Origin: Lentzea kentuckyensis
Lineage (GTDB): Bacteria; Actinomycetota; Actinomycetes; Mycobacteriales; Pseudonocardiaceae
Direction of reading: 5' to 3'
DNA: 60,219 bases
Assembly: GCF_002150765.1 (NCBI RefSeq)
Contig: NZ_MUYM01000009.1
Coordinates: 99,346-159,564, forward strand
Shown here: positions 52,981 to 60,219 of the stretch, piece after piece
Position numbering within the stretch: the stretch's first letter is position 1
Layout: the number at the start of each line of letters is the position of its first letter
Notes under the pieces: model-generated
Databases searched by the model: none
What the model was told of the DNA's origin: nothing
What the model saw: the letters and a program-made list of their open reading frames with translations, nothing else
Made by a program: the position numbers and the translations under genes

Positions 52981-54750
52981 ATGTTGCGAACGGTTGCCGC
53001 CCTGACGCTCTCCGTCGTACTGGTCGCTCCCGCTCAGGCGGTTGCGGCGGAACCACCGCCTCGCGTGCCCGAGCAGGTCGGCTGGGGCGGCGCCGTCTCC
53101 AGCGTCGACCCCGACGCGTCCCAGATCGGCATCGACGTGCTCCGCCGCGGTGGCAACGCCGTCGACGCCGCGGTCGCCACCGCCGCCGCGCTCGGCGTCA
53201 CCGACCCGTTCAGCGCCGGCATCGGTGGCGGAGGGTTCTTCGTCCACTACGACGCCCGCACCGGTCGTGTGTCCACTCTGGACGGGCGCGAGACCGCGCC
53301 GCGCACCGCGACCGACCAGCTGTTCGTGGAGAACGGCAAGCCGCTCCCGTTCGCCGAGGCGATGACCAGCGGCCTGTCCGTCGGCGTCCCCGGCACGCCC
53401 AGGACGTGGCAGCAGGCGCTGCGCAAGTGGGGCACGCTGAACCTGCGCGAGGCCATGGCGCCCGCGGAAGCGTTGGCACGGCGTGGTTTCGTCGTCGACC
53501 AGACGTTCAACACGCAGATCGCGAACAACGCCGCCCGCTTCGCGGACTTCACCTCGACCCGCGACCTCTACCTGCCCGGCGGCCAGCCGCCCGCGGTGGG
53601 CAGCACGTTCCGCAACCCGCAGCTCGCCGACACCTACCGCGAACTGGCCCGCACCGAGCTGGCCTCGCTGTACGGCGGCGCGGTCGGCCGCGACCTGGTG
53701 AAGGCCGTCGGGCAGCCGCCGGTCGTGCCGGGCTCGACCCGCAACGTCCGCCCCGGCGCCATGGAGATCTCCGACCTGGCCCGCTACCAGGTCGAACGCC
53801 GCGAGCCCACGCACACGCGCTACCGCGGCCTCGACGTCTACGGCATGGCGGCGCCGTCGTCCGGCGGCACGACCGTCGGCGAGGCCCTGAACATCCTCGA
53901 GTCGACCGACCTCTCGAAGGCCTCCGACGTCCAGTACCTGCACCGCTTCATCGAGTCGACGAAGCTCGCGTTCGCCGACCGGCTGCGCTGGGTGGGCGAC
54001 CCGGCTTTCTCCAAGGTGCCGACCGAGGGCCTGCTCTCGCAGAAGTTCGCCGACAGCCGCGCGTGCCTGATCAAGCCCGACGCCGTGCTGCCCGCCCCGC
54101 AGCCCGCCGCCGACCCGAACAACCCCCAGGCGTGTGAAGCCACCGCCGGCATGTCGGCACTGCGTGAGGACGCCGAGCGCACCACCCACCTCACCGTCGC
54201 CGACCGCTGGGGCAACGTGGTCTCCTACACGCTCACCATCGAGGCGGAGGGCGGCAGCGGCATCGTCGTCCCTGGCCGGGGTTTCCTGCTCAACAACGAA
54301 CTCACCGACTTCGAGTTCGTCGCCCCGACCGCCGGCGTCCCGCACCCGAACCTCCCGGGTCCCGGCAAGCGCCCGCGTTCGTCGATGGCCCCGACCATCG
54401 TCCTGGACCACGGCAAGGTGCTCCTCGCCGTCGGTTCACCCGGTGGCTCGACCATCATCACCACGGTCACCCAGATCCTGACCGGACGCCTGGACCGAAA
54501 CATGTCCCTGCGTGACGCCGTGGCGGCCCCGCGCGCCTCCCAGCGCAACGCGGCCATCACCCCGGCGGAGAAGGAGTTCATCGCCGCGGGGACCACCCAG
54601 GGCCTGAAGACCATCGGCCACACGTTCAGCCAGAACGCCGAGATCGGCGCCGCCACGGGCGTCGAACGCACCAAGGACGGCCGCTGGCGCGCCGTGGCCG
54701 AACCGACGCGACGCGGCGGAGGCGCCGCCCGCGTCGTGTGGGTGGGCTGA
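52981..54750 (+). CDS. ggt: gamma-glutamyltransferase, secreted
   Basis: A 589-residue Ntn hydrolase that removes gamma-glutamyl groups from glutathione-like or mycothiol-type compounds outside the cell. A signal peptide (MLRTVAALTLSVVLVAPAQAV) precedes the alpha subunit; autocleavage is expected before Thr 401 in ERTTHLTVADRWGNVVS. Other family motifs are RGGNAVDAAVATAAALGV, the PGTP loop, and the C-terminal GSPGGSTIITTV. Length is normal, so it should mature into two subunits. No operon partner. Confidence 0.94.
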   Translation: MLRTVAALTLSVVLVAPAQAVAAEPPPRVPEQVGWGGAVSSVDPDASQIGIDVLRRGGNAVDAAVATAAALGVTDPFSAGIGGGGFFVHYDARTGRVSTLDGRETAPRTATDQLFVENGKPLPFAEAMTSGLSVGVPGTPRTWQQALRKWGTLNLREAMAPAEALARRGFVVDQTFNTQIANNAARFADFTSTRDLYLPGGQPPAVGSTFRNPQLADTYRELARTELASLYGGAVGRDLVKAVGQPPVVPGSTRNVRPGAMEISDLARYQVERREPTHTRYRGLDVYGMAAPSSGGTTVGEALNILESTDLSKASDVQYLHRFIESTKLAFADRLRWVGDPAFSKVPTEGLLSQKFADSRACLIKPDAVLPAPQPAADPNNPQACEATAGMSALREDAERTTHLTVADRWGNVVSYTLTIEAEGGSGIVVPGRGFLLNNELTDFEFVAPTAGVPHPNLPGPGKRPRSSMAPTIVLDHGKVLLAVGSPGGSTIITTVTQILTGRLDRNMSLRDAVAAPRASQRNAAITPAEKEFIAAGTTQGLKTIGHTFSQNAEIGAATGVERTKDGRWRAVAEPTRRGGGAARVVWVG

Positions 54751-54760
54751 GCTTTCCCGG

Positions 54761-55279
54761 CTAGTCGTTGGTGCGTCCGTCGATGCGTTCGCGGATGAGG
54801 TCGGCGTGCCCGTTGTGCTGCGCGTACTCCTCGATCAGGTGGATGTAGAGCCAGCGCACGGAAATCTCGCCCACTCGCTCGTGGACGAAGGTGTCGTCGA
54901 GGTCCCGCGTGGCGATCGCCATGCGGGACTCGGCCATTTCGGCGAGGAGAGCGGCGTACTCGGCCTCGGCACGGGCCGGGTCGAGATCGGAGAAGGAACC
55001 GCCCGAGGTGCCGGGTTTGCTGTAGCGGCCGCTGACGTCCTCGCCGGCCAGACGCCTGCGGAACCAGACGCGTTCCACATCGGTCAGGTGGCGGATCAGG
55101 CCCAGCAGGGTCAGGTTCGACGGAGGAGTCGAGGCGATCGCGAGCTGTTCGCCGGTGAGTCCCGCGCAGTTGGCCAGGAAGGTGGCTCGATGGCGGTCGA
55201 GCCACGCTTCCAGCATCGGGCGTTCCGCGCCGAGCAGTGGTTCGTCGGTCACTTCTACTTCGGGTGCTGTCCAGGTCAT
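54761..55279 (-). CDS. DinB/DUF664-family protein
   Basis: A 172-residue DinB-superfamily protein. It shows the second-helix LLGLIRHLTDVERVWFRRRL with a candidate metal His and the C-terminal LYIHLIEEYAQHNGHADLIRERIDG with two more His residues. Related to but not identical with the gene at 1875. It is convergent with the gamma-glutamyltransferase gene and precedes it by only 10 bases. Family members are thiol-dependent isomerases or transferases; the substrate is unknown. Confidence 0.83.
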   Translation of the reverse strand: MTWTAPEVEVTDEPLLGAERPMLEAWLDRHRATFLANCAGLTGEQLAIASTPPSNLTLLGLIRHLTDVERVWFRRRLAGEDVSGRYSKPGTSGGSFSDLDPARAEAEYAALLAEMAESRMAIATRDLDDTFVHERVGEISVRWLYIHLIEEYAQHNGHADLIRERIDGRTND

Positions 55280-55289
55280 GGGTTCATAG

Positions 55290-56423
55290 TTAGCTGATGC
55301 CGCCCTCGTAGACGATCTCTCCCTCGGCGTTGCGCGCCACCAGGCGCATGTCGGCGGGAGAAAGCATCCGGTCGTTCCCGATGGGCAACGAGAACGTTGC
55401 GATGAAGTGGCCGTCGGCGACGTTCGTCGTCATCGGGAAAACGCCTGTGCCGGACACCTCGACGGTTTTCGCGGCGCTGGTGGTGCGTCCGGCCATGATG
55501 AACTCGGATCCGGACTGGTGGCCGCCGACGACCAGCGCGGAGTCCGGCTTGCCGGACGTCGTGCGGATCAGCGACAGGCTGTCCGAGCGGGTCTCGGTGA
55601 ACGCACAGGTCGCCCACTCCCGGTGGCCGCGGTGGGCGAGCAGCATGCCGCGGTGCTGCTCGAGGCCGGACTCCAGCAACGGCTCCCAGCCTCGGAGCTC
55701 GTCGACGGTCTTGTTGTTGTTGAAGGCGTTGTCGATGCACCTGGCGAGGACGTTGACGGACGCCCACGGGTCGCTGTCGTCGCTCTCAAAGCTGTCCGTG
55801 ACCCCGTTCGCCGACCACGACGTGAACCGCTGGACGGGGAAGACCTGCTCGTCGAAGACGATCTCATTGGTCCGCATCGCGGCCGAGACGTGGACGATGA
55901 AGAAATCGGGTGTGACGACGCCGCTGGAGGAGTGGAGGGGCTTGCCGGAGACGGTTTCGCGTGCCTTCACCGCCCGCGTACCCAATGGAGGCACACCAGC
56001 GATGACGTTGCTGGACCTGTAGGTGATCGTGCCGGCATCCAGGCGGGTCGGCTCAAAGCCCTGCGGTGCGACGCTGGCGCGCGAAGCGGTGAGCTCGCAG
56101 AAGCGGCCGTCCGTGCCGGCCAGGACCTTGCGCAGCCCGAAGACGACCATTTCGGCGGAGGACCAGTTCTGGTCGTTCAGAGCGGTGCGGCAGCGAGCGA
56201 GATCTCGGCTGGACGGAGCGACGACGCGGTCGCGGGCCGGGGCGAGGTCGTGGGTCGCCGACTGGGTGATGGTGATGCCGCCCGCGACGAGGAGCGTGAC
56301 GCCCGCGGCTACGGCGAGCGGGGTGTGGTTGCGGCGGGTCCGCGTCTTGGTGAAGTCCGGACGCATGCGTTCCTTGACGTCCGGGGGCAGGGCCCGGCGG
56401 GGCGGCAGGTCGATGGTCATCAC
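55290..56423 (-). CDS. membrane protein encoded with an ECF sigma factor
   Basis: A 377-residue protein with a short cytosolic N-terminus (PPDVKERMRPDFTKTRTRRN), one transmembrane helix at about 38-55, and a large extracytoplasmic domain with several Cys residues. It does not match a known anti-sigma domain, and no zinc-binding HxxxCxxC is visible. The ATG overlaps the stop of the sigma factor gene (ATGA), so they are co-translated; by position it may modulate the sigma factor, but this is inference only. I do not recognise the extracytoplasmic domain. Confidence 0.72.
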   Translation of the reverse strand: MMTIDLPPRRALPPDVKERMRPDFTKTRTRRNHTPLAVAAGVTLLVAGGITITQSATHDLAPARDRVVAPSSRDLARCRTALNDQNWSSAEMVVFGLRKVLAGTDGRFCELTASRASVAPQGFEPTRLDAGTITYRSSNVIAGVPPLGTRAVKARETVSGKPLHSSSGVVTPDFFIVHVSAAMRTNEIVFDEQVFPVQRFTSWSANGVTDSFESDDSDPWASVNVLARCIDNAFNNNKTVDELRGWEPLLESGLEQHRGMLLAHRGHREWATCAFTETRSDSLSLIRTTSGKPDSALVVGGHQSGSEFIMAGRTTSAAKTVEVSGTGVFPMTTNVADGHFIATFSLPIGNDRMLSPADMRLVARNAEGEIVYEGGIS

Positions 56424-57022
56424 TCCACCTCCAGGGTGTCGTCGGCGAGCATCTTGCGCAGGCGGCTGCGGGCGCGGGAGATACGGGAGCGGACGCTCAC
56501 CTCGGCCACGCCCAGGGCCGCGGCTGCTTCCGCCGCGGTCAGTTCGCCGAGCAGGACGAGTTCCACGGCCTCGCGTTCGGCGCGGGGGAGACGTTCGACG
56601 GCCTCCAGCACCTGGCTGAGACGGGCCTCGTGGTCGAGCGATGACACGACCTCGTCGGCGTGGTCGCGCTGAACGTCATCGTGGGGGACGCGGAGCAGCA
56701 GGCGGGTGAACCTGGCTTTGCGACGGAACTCCGAGCGCGCCAGGTTGCCCGCGACGGTGAACAGCCACGGCAGCGCGCTGTCCCGCACGAGGGTCATCCC
56801 GGCCCGGCGCCGCCAGGCTGTGAGGAACGTCGCCGACGTCAGGTCCTCCGCCGTCGACCACGACGCGGTCAGCCGGTAGGCGTGGTTCCACACCGCCTCG
56901 GCGTAGCGGTCGTAGAGCTCGCCGAACGCGTGCTCGTCGCCCTGTGCCCACAGTTCGGCGTCCGACGGGGCGTCGTCGGGCACGGCGGCCGCCCCCTCCC
57001 AGCTCGGTCGCATCAGCCTCAT
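56420..57022 (-). CDS. ECF-type RNA polymerase sigma factor
   Basis: A 200-residue sigma factor. Region 2 reads DEHAFGELYDRYAEAVWNH to TSATFLTAWRRRA, and region 4 reads LPRAEREAVELVLLGELTAA followed by a helix-turn-helix (ALGVAEVSVRSRISRARSRLRK). ATG 57022 starts MRLMRPSW; an ATG three codons later is an alternative. Its stop overlaps the start of the membrane partner gene. It differs from the ECF41-type sigma at 24333 in lacking a C-terminal SnoaL domain. Confidence 0.87.
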   Translation of the reverse strand: MRLMRPSWEGAAAVPDDAPSDAELWAQGDEHAFGELYDRYAEAVWNHAYRLTASWSTAEDLTSATFLTAWRRRAGMTLVRDSALPWLFTVAGNLARSEFRRKARFTRLLLRVPHDDVQRDHADEVVSSLDHEARLSQVLEAVERLPRAEREAVELVLLGELTAAEAAAALGVAEVSVRSRISRARSRLRKMLADDTLEVE

Positions 57023-57142
57023 GACCTGGAGGTGTCCACCTTCCGGCCGAGTGTTGCACCCGATCTTCCTACCTCGGGCCGATGCAGCCTCGATACCGCG
57101 AGCCGATGTGGGCTGACCTGCGCGAACGGCACAGTTGATGGC

Positions 57143-57292
57143 ATGACGACGCACACTGTTTCCAACGCTCCGGCGGTCCACTTCAACTTCCACGCGCTGT
57201 TCCGCCCCGTGCTGACGGCGCTGCGGTTCACCGGCCACTTCCTCGTGGCGCTGGTGGGCGTGATCTTCCTCGGCAGCGCGTCCGAGCACTGA
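57143..57292 (+). CDS. small membrane protein, 49 residues
   Basis: MTTHTVSNAPAVHFNFHALF is followed by one transmembrane helix (TGHFLVALVGVIFLGS). It lies in the space between the divergent ECF sigma gene and def. The ribosome-binding site is weak, and its only support is codon use and the hydrophobic profile. Function unknown. Confidence 0.45.
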   Translation: MTTHTVSNAPAVHFNFHALFRPVLTALRFTGHFLVALVGVIFLGSASEH

Positions 57293-57339
57293 CCGCGCTC
57301 CTCGTAGACTGGCCACCAGTCCACCACGAGGAGTACTGC

Positions 57340-57888
57340 GTGACCGTCCAACCCATCCGCCTGTTCGGAGACCCGGTCCTGCGCACCGCCGCTGTCGAGG
57401 TCACCGACTTCGACAAGGAACTGCGCACCCTGGTCAAGGACCTGTGGGACTCGATGCAGGACGCGGGCGGGGCGGGACTCGCCGCGCCTCAGCTCGGCGT
57501 TGGACTGCGCGTGTTCACCTACCACTGCGACGGCTTCGCGGGACACCTCGTCAACCCCACGTGGGAGGTGGTCGGCGAGGAGATGCAGGACGGTCCCGAG
57601 GGCTGCCTGTCCATCCCCGGCATGTCGTGGGACTGCAAGCGCCACCTGCACGTCGTGGCCAAGGGCTGGAACATGCACGGTGAGCCCGTCGAGGTCGAAG
57701 GCACCGAGACGCTGGCCCGCTGCATCCAGCACGAGACGGACCACCTCGACGGAGTGCTGTTCCTCGACCGCCTCGACGCCGAGACGCGCAAGGTGGCCAT
57801 GAGGGAGATCCGGCAGGCCGAGTGGTTCGACGGTACGGTCCCCACCTTGAAGCAGAGCCCGCACCCACTCTTCGGCAGGTCCAGCTGA
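57340..57888 (+). CDS. def: peptide deformylase
   Basis: A 182-residue metalloprotease that removes the N-formyl group from nascent chains. The three signature motifs are present: [20 protein letters not shown] with the metal Cys, and QHETDHLDG with the two metal His residues. GTG start. fmt begins three bases after its stop, so the two enzymes that respectively remove and add the formyl group are made together. Confidence 0.96.
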   Translation: MTVQPIRLFGDPVLRTAAVEVTDFDKELRTLVKDLWDSMQDAGGAGLAAPQLGVGLRVFTYHCDGFAGHLVNPTWEVVGEEMQDGPEGCLSIPGMSWDCKRHLHVVAKGWNMHGEPVEVEGTETLARCIQHETDHLDGVLFLDRLDAETRKVAMREIRQAEWFDGTVPTLKQSPHPLFGRSS

Positions 57889-57890
57889 CC

Positions 57891-58817
57891 ATGCGACTCG
57901 TGTTCGCCGGTACGCCCGAGGTCGCACTGCCCTCGCTGCGCGCCTTCATCGACTCTCCTCGCCACGACGTCGTCGCCGTGGTCACCCGCCCCGACGCCCC
58001 CTCCGGCCGAGGCCGTCGTCTCGAACGTTCCCCGGTTGCCGCCCTGGCCGACGAACACGGAATCGAGGTGCTGACGCCCGCGAAGGCCGGGGACCCCGAG
58101 TTCCTGGACCGCCTGCGCGCCCTCGAACCCGACCTCTGCCCGGTCGTCGCCTACGGCAACCTGCTGCCGCAGCGGACGCTCGACGTCCCGAAGTTCGGCT
58201 GGGTCAACCTCCACTTCTCCGTGCTGCCCGCATGGCGCGGCGCCGCGCCGGTGCAGGCCGCCGTGCGCAACGGCGACGACATCACGGGCGCCTCGACGTT
58301 CCGGATCGTGCGCGAGCTCGACGCGGGCCCGGTGTTCGGCGTGGTGACCGAGAAGGTGCGCGACCGCGACACCTCCGGCGACCTGCTGACCCGGCTGTCC
58401 GAGTCAGGCGCCCGGCTGCTGCTGTCCACTGTGGACGGAATCGAGGACGGCACCCTGCGCGCCGTCGACCAGCCCTCCGACGGCATCACCTACGCCGCCA
58501 AGATCTCAGTCGAGGACGCGCGCCTCGACTTCACCGCGCCCGCCGTGGCCGTCGACCGCCTGGCGCGCGCCGTGACGCCGGAACCCGGCGCGTGGGCCGA
58601 GTTCCGGGATGAGCGGCTCAAGCTCGGCCCCGTCACGCCCGTGGACGACGTGACGCTGCCGGCCGGGGAGATCCAGGTCGAACGCAAGCGCGTGCTCGTG
58701 GGCACGGCGACCACCGCCGTGGCCCTCGGTGAGGTCCAGGCGCAGGGCAAGAAGCGCATGGCCGCCACCGACTGGGCGCGTGGCGTGCGCATCGAGGCGG
58801 GGGAGCGGATCGCATGA
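57891..58817 (+). CDS. fmt: methionyl-tRNA formyltransferase
   Basis: A 308-residue enzyme that formylates initiator Met-tRNA. Motifs are [27 protein letters not shown] substrate contacts, the catalytic [17 protein letters not shown] region with Asn and His, and the C-terminal OB-like domain ([12 protein letters not shown]). The TGA overlaps the ATG of the first tandem micro-ORF (GCATGAGG) rather than the rsmB start, which is displaced by three repeat units. Confidence 0.96.
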   Translation: MRLVFAGTPEVALPSLRAFIDSPRHDVVAVVTRPDAPSGRGRRLERSPVAALADEHGIEVLTPAKAGDPEFLDRLRALEPDLCPVVAYGNLLPQRTLDVPKFGWVNLHFSVLPAWRGAAPVQAAVRNGDDITGASTFRIVRELDAGPVFGVVTEKVRDRDTSGDLLTRLSESGARLLLSTVDGIEDGTLRAVDQPSDGITYAAKISVEDARLDFTAPAVAVDRLARAVTPEPGAWAEFRDERLKLGPVTPVDDVTLPAGEIQVERKRVLVGTATTAVALGEVQAQGKKRMAATDWARGVRIEAGERIA

Positions 58818-58969
58818 GGTGCTCCGTGATTCGGGTGCGTGGAGTTGCCGCGCCGGCGCGCGAAGGCTGGGCTGTGCTGGTTGGTGCTGGTGGGGCACGG
58901 GGGCGCTTGCCGGCAGACATGAACTTGGCGCGTGTTGGCGCCGCCGCAGCAGGGGAGCGGATCGCATGA
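58814..58969 (+). CDS. tandem micro-ORF 1
   Basis: A 51-codon ORF ([20 protein letters not shown] to AAAAGERIA). Its ATG overlaps the fmt stop and its TGA overlaps the ATG of micro-ORF 2, with GGGGAG about nine bases upstream of the start. The product would be basic and rich in Ala, Gly and Arg, with no recognised domain. It may be translated by coupling from fmt or may only be repeat DNA. Confidence 0.4.
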   Translation: MRCSVIRVRGVAAPAREGWAVLVGAGGARGRLPADMNLARVGAAAAGERIA

Positions 58970-59121
58970 GGTGCTCCGTGACTCAGGCGCGTGGAGTTGC
59001 CGCGCTGGCGTGGGAACGCCGGGCCGTGCTGGTTGGTGCCGGTGGGGCGCGGGGGCGTTTGGCGGCAGACACGAATTTGGCGCGTGTTGGCCGCGCCGCA
59101 GCGGGAGAGTGCGTCGCATGA
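58966..59121 (+). CDS. tandem micro-ORF 2
   Basis: A 51-codon paralogue ([20 protein letters not shown] to AAAGECVA). It overlaps micro-ORF 1 and micro-ORF 3 by ATGA. Against copy 1 I count about seven synonymous and twelve replacement differences, so protein-level selection is weak at best, but no stop or frameshift has arisen. Confidence 0.4.
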   Translation: MRCSVTQARGVAALAWERRAVLVGAGGARGRLAADTNLARVGRAAAGECVA

Positions 59122-59291
59122 GGTGCTCCGTGATTCGGATGCGTGGAGTCGCCGCGCCAGTGCGAGAAGGCCGGGCCGAGCTGGTTGGTGCCGGTGGGGC
59201 GTCGGGCCGTGGTGGGGCGCGGGGGCGCTTGTTGGCAGACACGAACTTGGCGCGCGTTGGTCGCGCCGCAGCAGGAGAGTGCATCGCATGA
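59118..59291 (+). CDS. tandem micro-ORF 3
   Basis: A 57-codon paralogue (MRCSVIRMRGVAAPVREGRA to AAAGECIA) with a six-codon in-frame insertion (around SGRGGA) made of a partial duplication of its GGGGCG region. It overlaps micro-ORF 2 and the rsmB ATG, so rsmB translation could be coupled to it. Confidence 0.4.
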   Translation: MRCSVIRMRGVAAPVREGRAELVGAGGASGRGGARGRLLADTNLARVGRAAAGECIA

Positions 59292-60219
59292 CCGGCTACT
59301 CGCGAGGAGCCTCCAAGCCGTCCCGTCCACAGAGGCCGCATCCGCCGCGGCGGCGCACCGGGCCGTCCCGGCCGCCGGTGGAGGATCCGGCGCGCCTGGC
59401 CGCGTTGGAGACGTTGCGGGCGGTGCGGCAGCGGGACGCGTACGCGAACCTCGTGTTGCCGCAGCTGCTGCGCGACCGTCGCATCACTGGCCGTGATGCG
59501 GCGCTCGCCACCGAGCTCACCTACGGTGCGGCGCGCGCGCAGGGGTTGCTCGACGCCGTCATCGAGGCGTGCTCGGACCGGCCCCTGTCCGAAGTGGACG
59601 GCTCGGCGCTCGACGCGTTGCGGCTCGGTGCGTATCAACTGCTGCGCACGCGCATTCCGTCGCACGCGGCGGTCGCCTCCACCGTCGACCTCGTCCGGGC
59701 CGAGCTCGGGTCCGGGATCGCGGGCTTCGTCAACGCCGTCCTGCGCCGGGTCGCGGAGCAGGACGAGGCGGCCTGGGTCGACGAGCTCGCGCCCGACCCG
59801 GACACCGACCCGGTCGGCAACCTCGCCTTCACCCATGCCCACCCGCGCTGGATCGCGCAGGCGTTCGCTGAGGCCCTCGGCAGCCGGGACGAGCCGCTCA
59901 AGCGCGCCCTGGAGGCCGACGACGCCAGGCCGGCCGTGCACCTGGTGGCACGTCCGGGCGAGGTGAGCGCCGACGAGCTCGCCGCCATCACCGGCGGCGA
60001 CGTGGCGCCCTACTCGCCCTACGGCGTGCACCTGGAGGCGGGGGCGGGCGACCCGGGCGATCTCGAGCCCGTCCGGGAACGCCTCGCCCACGTCCAGGAC
60101 GAGGGCAGCCAGCTCTGCGCACTCGCCCTGACCCGCGCGCCGATCGAGGGCGGTGACAACGGAGGTACGGACGACCGCTGGCTGGACCTCTGCGCTGGCC
60201 CCGGTGGCAAGGCCGCCCT
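59288..60219 (+). CDS. rsmB: 16S rRNA m5C967 methyltransferase RsmB, 3' end outside window
   Basis: The first 310 or so codons of RsmB. After a basic Pro/Arg tail (about residues 1-40) comes the NusB-like N-terminal domain (AALETLRAVRQRDAYANLVLPQ, LDALRLGAYQLLRTRIPSHAAV, GFVNAVLRRV), then the start of the SAM-dependent methyltransferase domain ending in the SAM motif LDLCAGPGGKAA at the window edge. The catalytic cysteines would lie beyond the end. ATG overlaps the micro-ORF 3 stop. Confidence 0.94.
   Translation, partial: MTGYSRGASKPSRPQRPHPPRRRTGPSRPPVEDPARLAALETLRAVRQRDAYANLVLPQLLRDRRITGRDAALATELTYGAARAQGLLDAVIEACSDRPLSEVDGSALDALRLGAYQLLRTRIPSHAAVASTVDLVRAELGSGIAGFVNAVLRRVAEQDEAAWVDELAPDPDTDPVGNLAFTHAHPRWIAQAFAEALGSRDEPLKRALEADDARPAVHLVARPGEVSADELAAITGGDVAPYSPYGVHLEAGAGDPGDLEPVRERLAHVQDEGSQLCALALTRAPIEGGDNGGTDDRWLDLCAGPGGKAA

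Larger units (their letters stand above)
58814..59287 (+). repeat. three tandem repeat units between fmt and rsmB
   Basis: Units start at 58814, 58966 and 59118 and are 152, 152 and 170 bases long; the third has an extra 18 bases in frame. Each begins ATGAGGTGCTCCGTGA and ends with a GGAG about nine bases before the next ATGA junction. Identity is roughly 85%. Each unit contains a short GC-rich hairpin near its end (GGCGCG with CGCGCC in copies 2 and 3). The fmt end and rsmB start carry the same junction sequence, so duplication probably arose from a single spacer. Confidence 0.92.

Noticed and set aside
58814..59287. Tandem units considered as a CRISPR array
   Set aside because: Units are contiguous, about 152 bases, coding and without unique spacers.
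58490..60091. Long minus-strand ORF across the fmt end, the tandem repeats and rsmB
   Set aside because: Low-complexity Pro/Arg/Ala product that crosses two certain genes; taken as a GC shadow, although it also repeats in step with the units.

Overview
The window is about 70% GC and carries a gene order typical of actinobacteria: DUF948/DUF6167-alaS-ruvX-mltG-aroE, aroC-aroK-aroB-aroQ, pepP-efp-nusB, bldD, pyrR-pyrB-pyrC-carA-carB-pyrF, mihF-gmk-rpoZ-coaBC-metK, priA, def-fmt-rsmB. BldD, mIHF, a DasR-type GlcNAc regulator and a PriA lacking helicase motifs point to a mycelial actinobacterium. By inference it is a member of the Pseudonocardiales (Lentzea/Saccharothrix-like). No tRNA, rRNA, CRISPR array or intact insertion sequence was seen.

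Region by region. 0.1-2.4 kb: a probably C-terminally truncated family protein, an iron-box-controlled siderophore-type GNAT acyltransferase and a DinB-like protein. 2.5-8.4 kb: translation and cell-wall genes ending in aroE. 8.4-12.2 kb: a frameshifted DUF6985-like remnant, a two-component system with a GerMN lipoprotein, a PAP2 phosphatase, and HPr encoded antisense to the PAP2 reading frame. 12.2-15.0 kb: the GlcNAc phosphotransferase system (EIIC, EIIB, EIIA) with its GntR regulator and a clear dre operator. 15.2-22.8 kb: a type 4 prepilin-peptidase-like protein whose start codon sits in the loop of a 16-bp hairpin, then shikimate genes, small accessory genes and pepP-efp-nusB. 22.9-26.8 kb: an HD hydrolase, an ECF41-type sigma factor with a divergent oxidoreductase and a matching promoter, an esterase and a WYL regulator. 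26.8-40.2 kb: bldD and the pyrimidine operon with a PyrR-binding leader, then the mihF to metK housekeeping run.

40.3-50.0 kb is an accessory block between metK and priA. It holds two large SARP/BTAD-type regulators (one with its DNA-binding domain at the C-terminus, one with an internal deletion and a frameshift), two secreted RTX-repeat proteins, a frameshifted subtilisin and a Tat-exported phospholipase C. Both RTX genes share a GTTGTGAC motif upstream; before the divergent RTX/subtilisin pair it forms a 10-bp inverted repeat.

50.1-60.2 kb: priA (with a long low-complexity insertion), gamma-glutamyltransferase, another DinB-like protein, an ECF sigma factor with a membrane partner, and def-fmt-rsmB. 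Between fmt and rsmB lies the most unusual structure in the window: three tandem 152-170 bp units, each an approximately 51-57 codon ORF joined to its neighbours by ATGA stop/start overlaps, so that fmt, three micro-ORFs and rsmB form one coupled chain. Other structures worth attention are the nested inverted repeat in front of coaBC, the hairpin over the prepilin peptidase start, and the ECF41 promoter.
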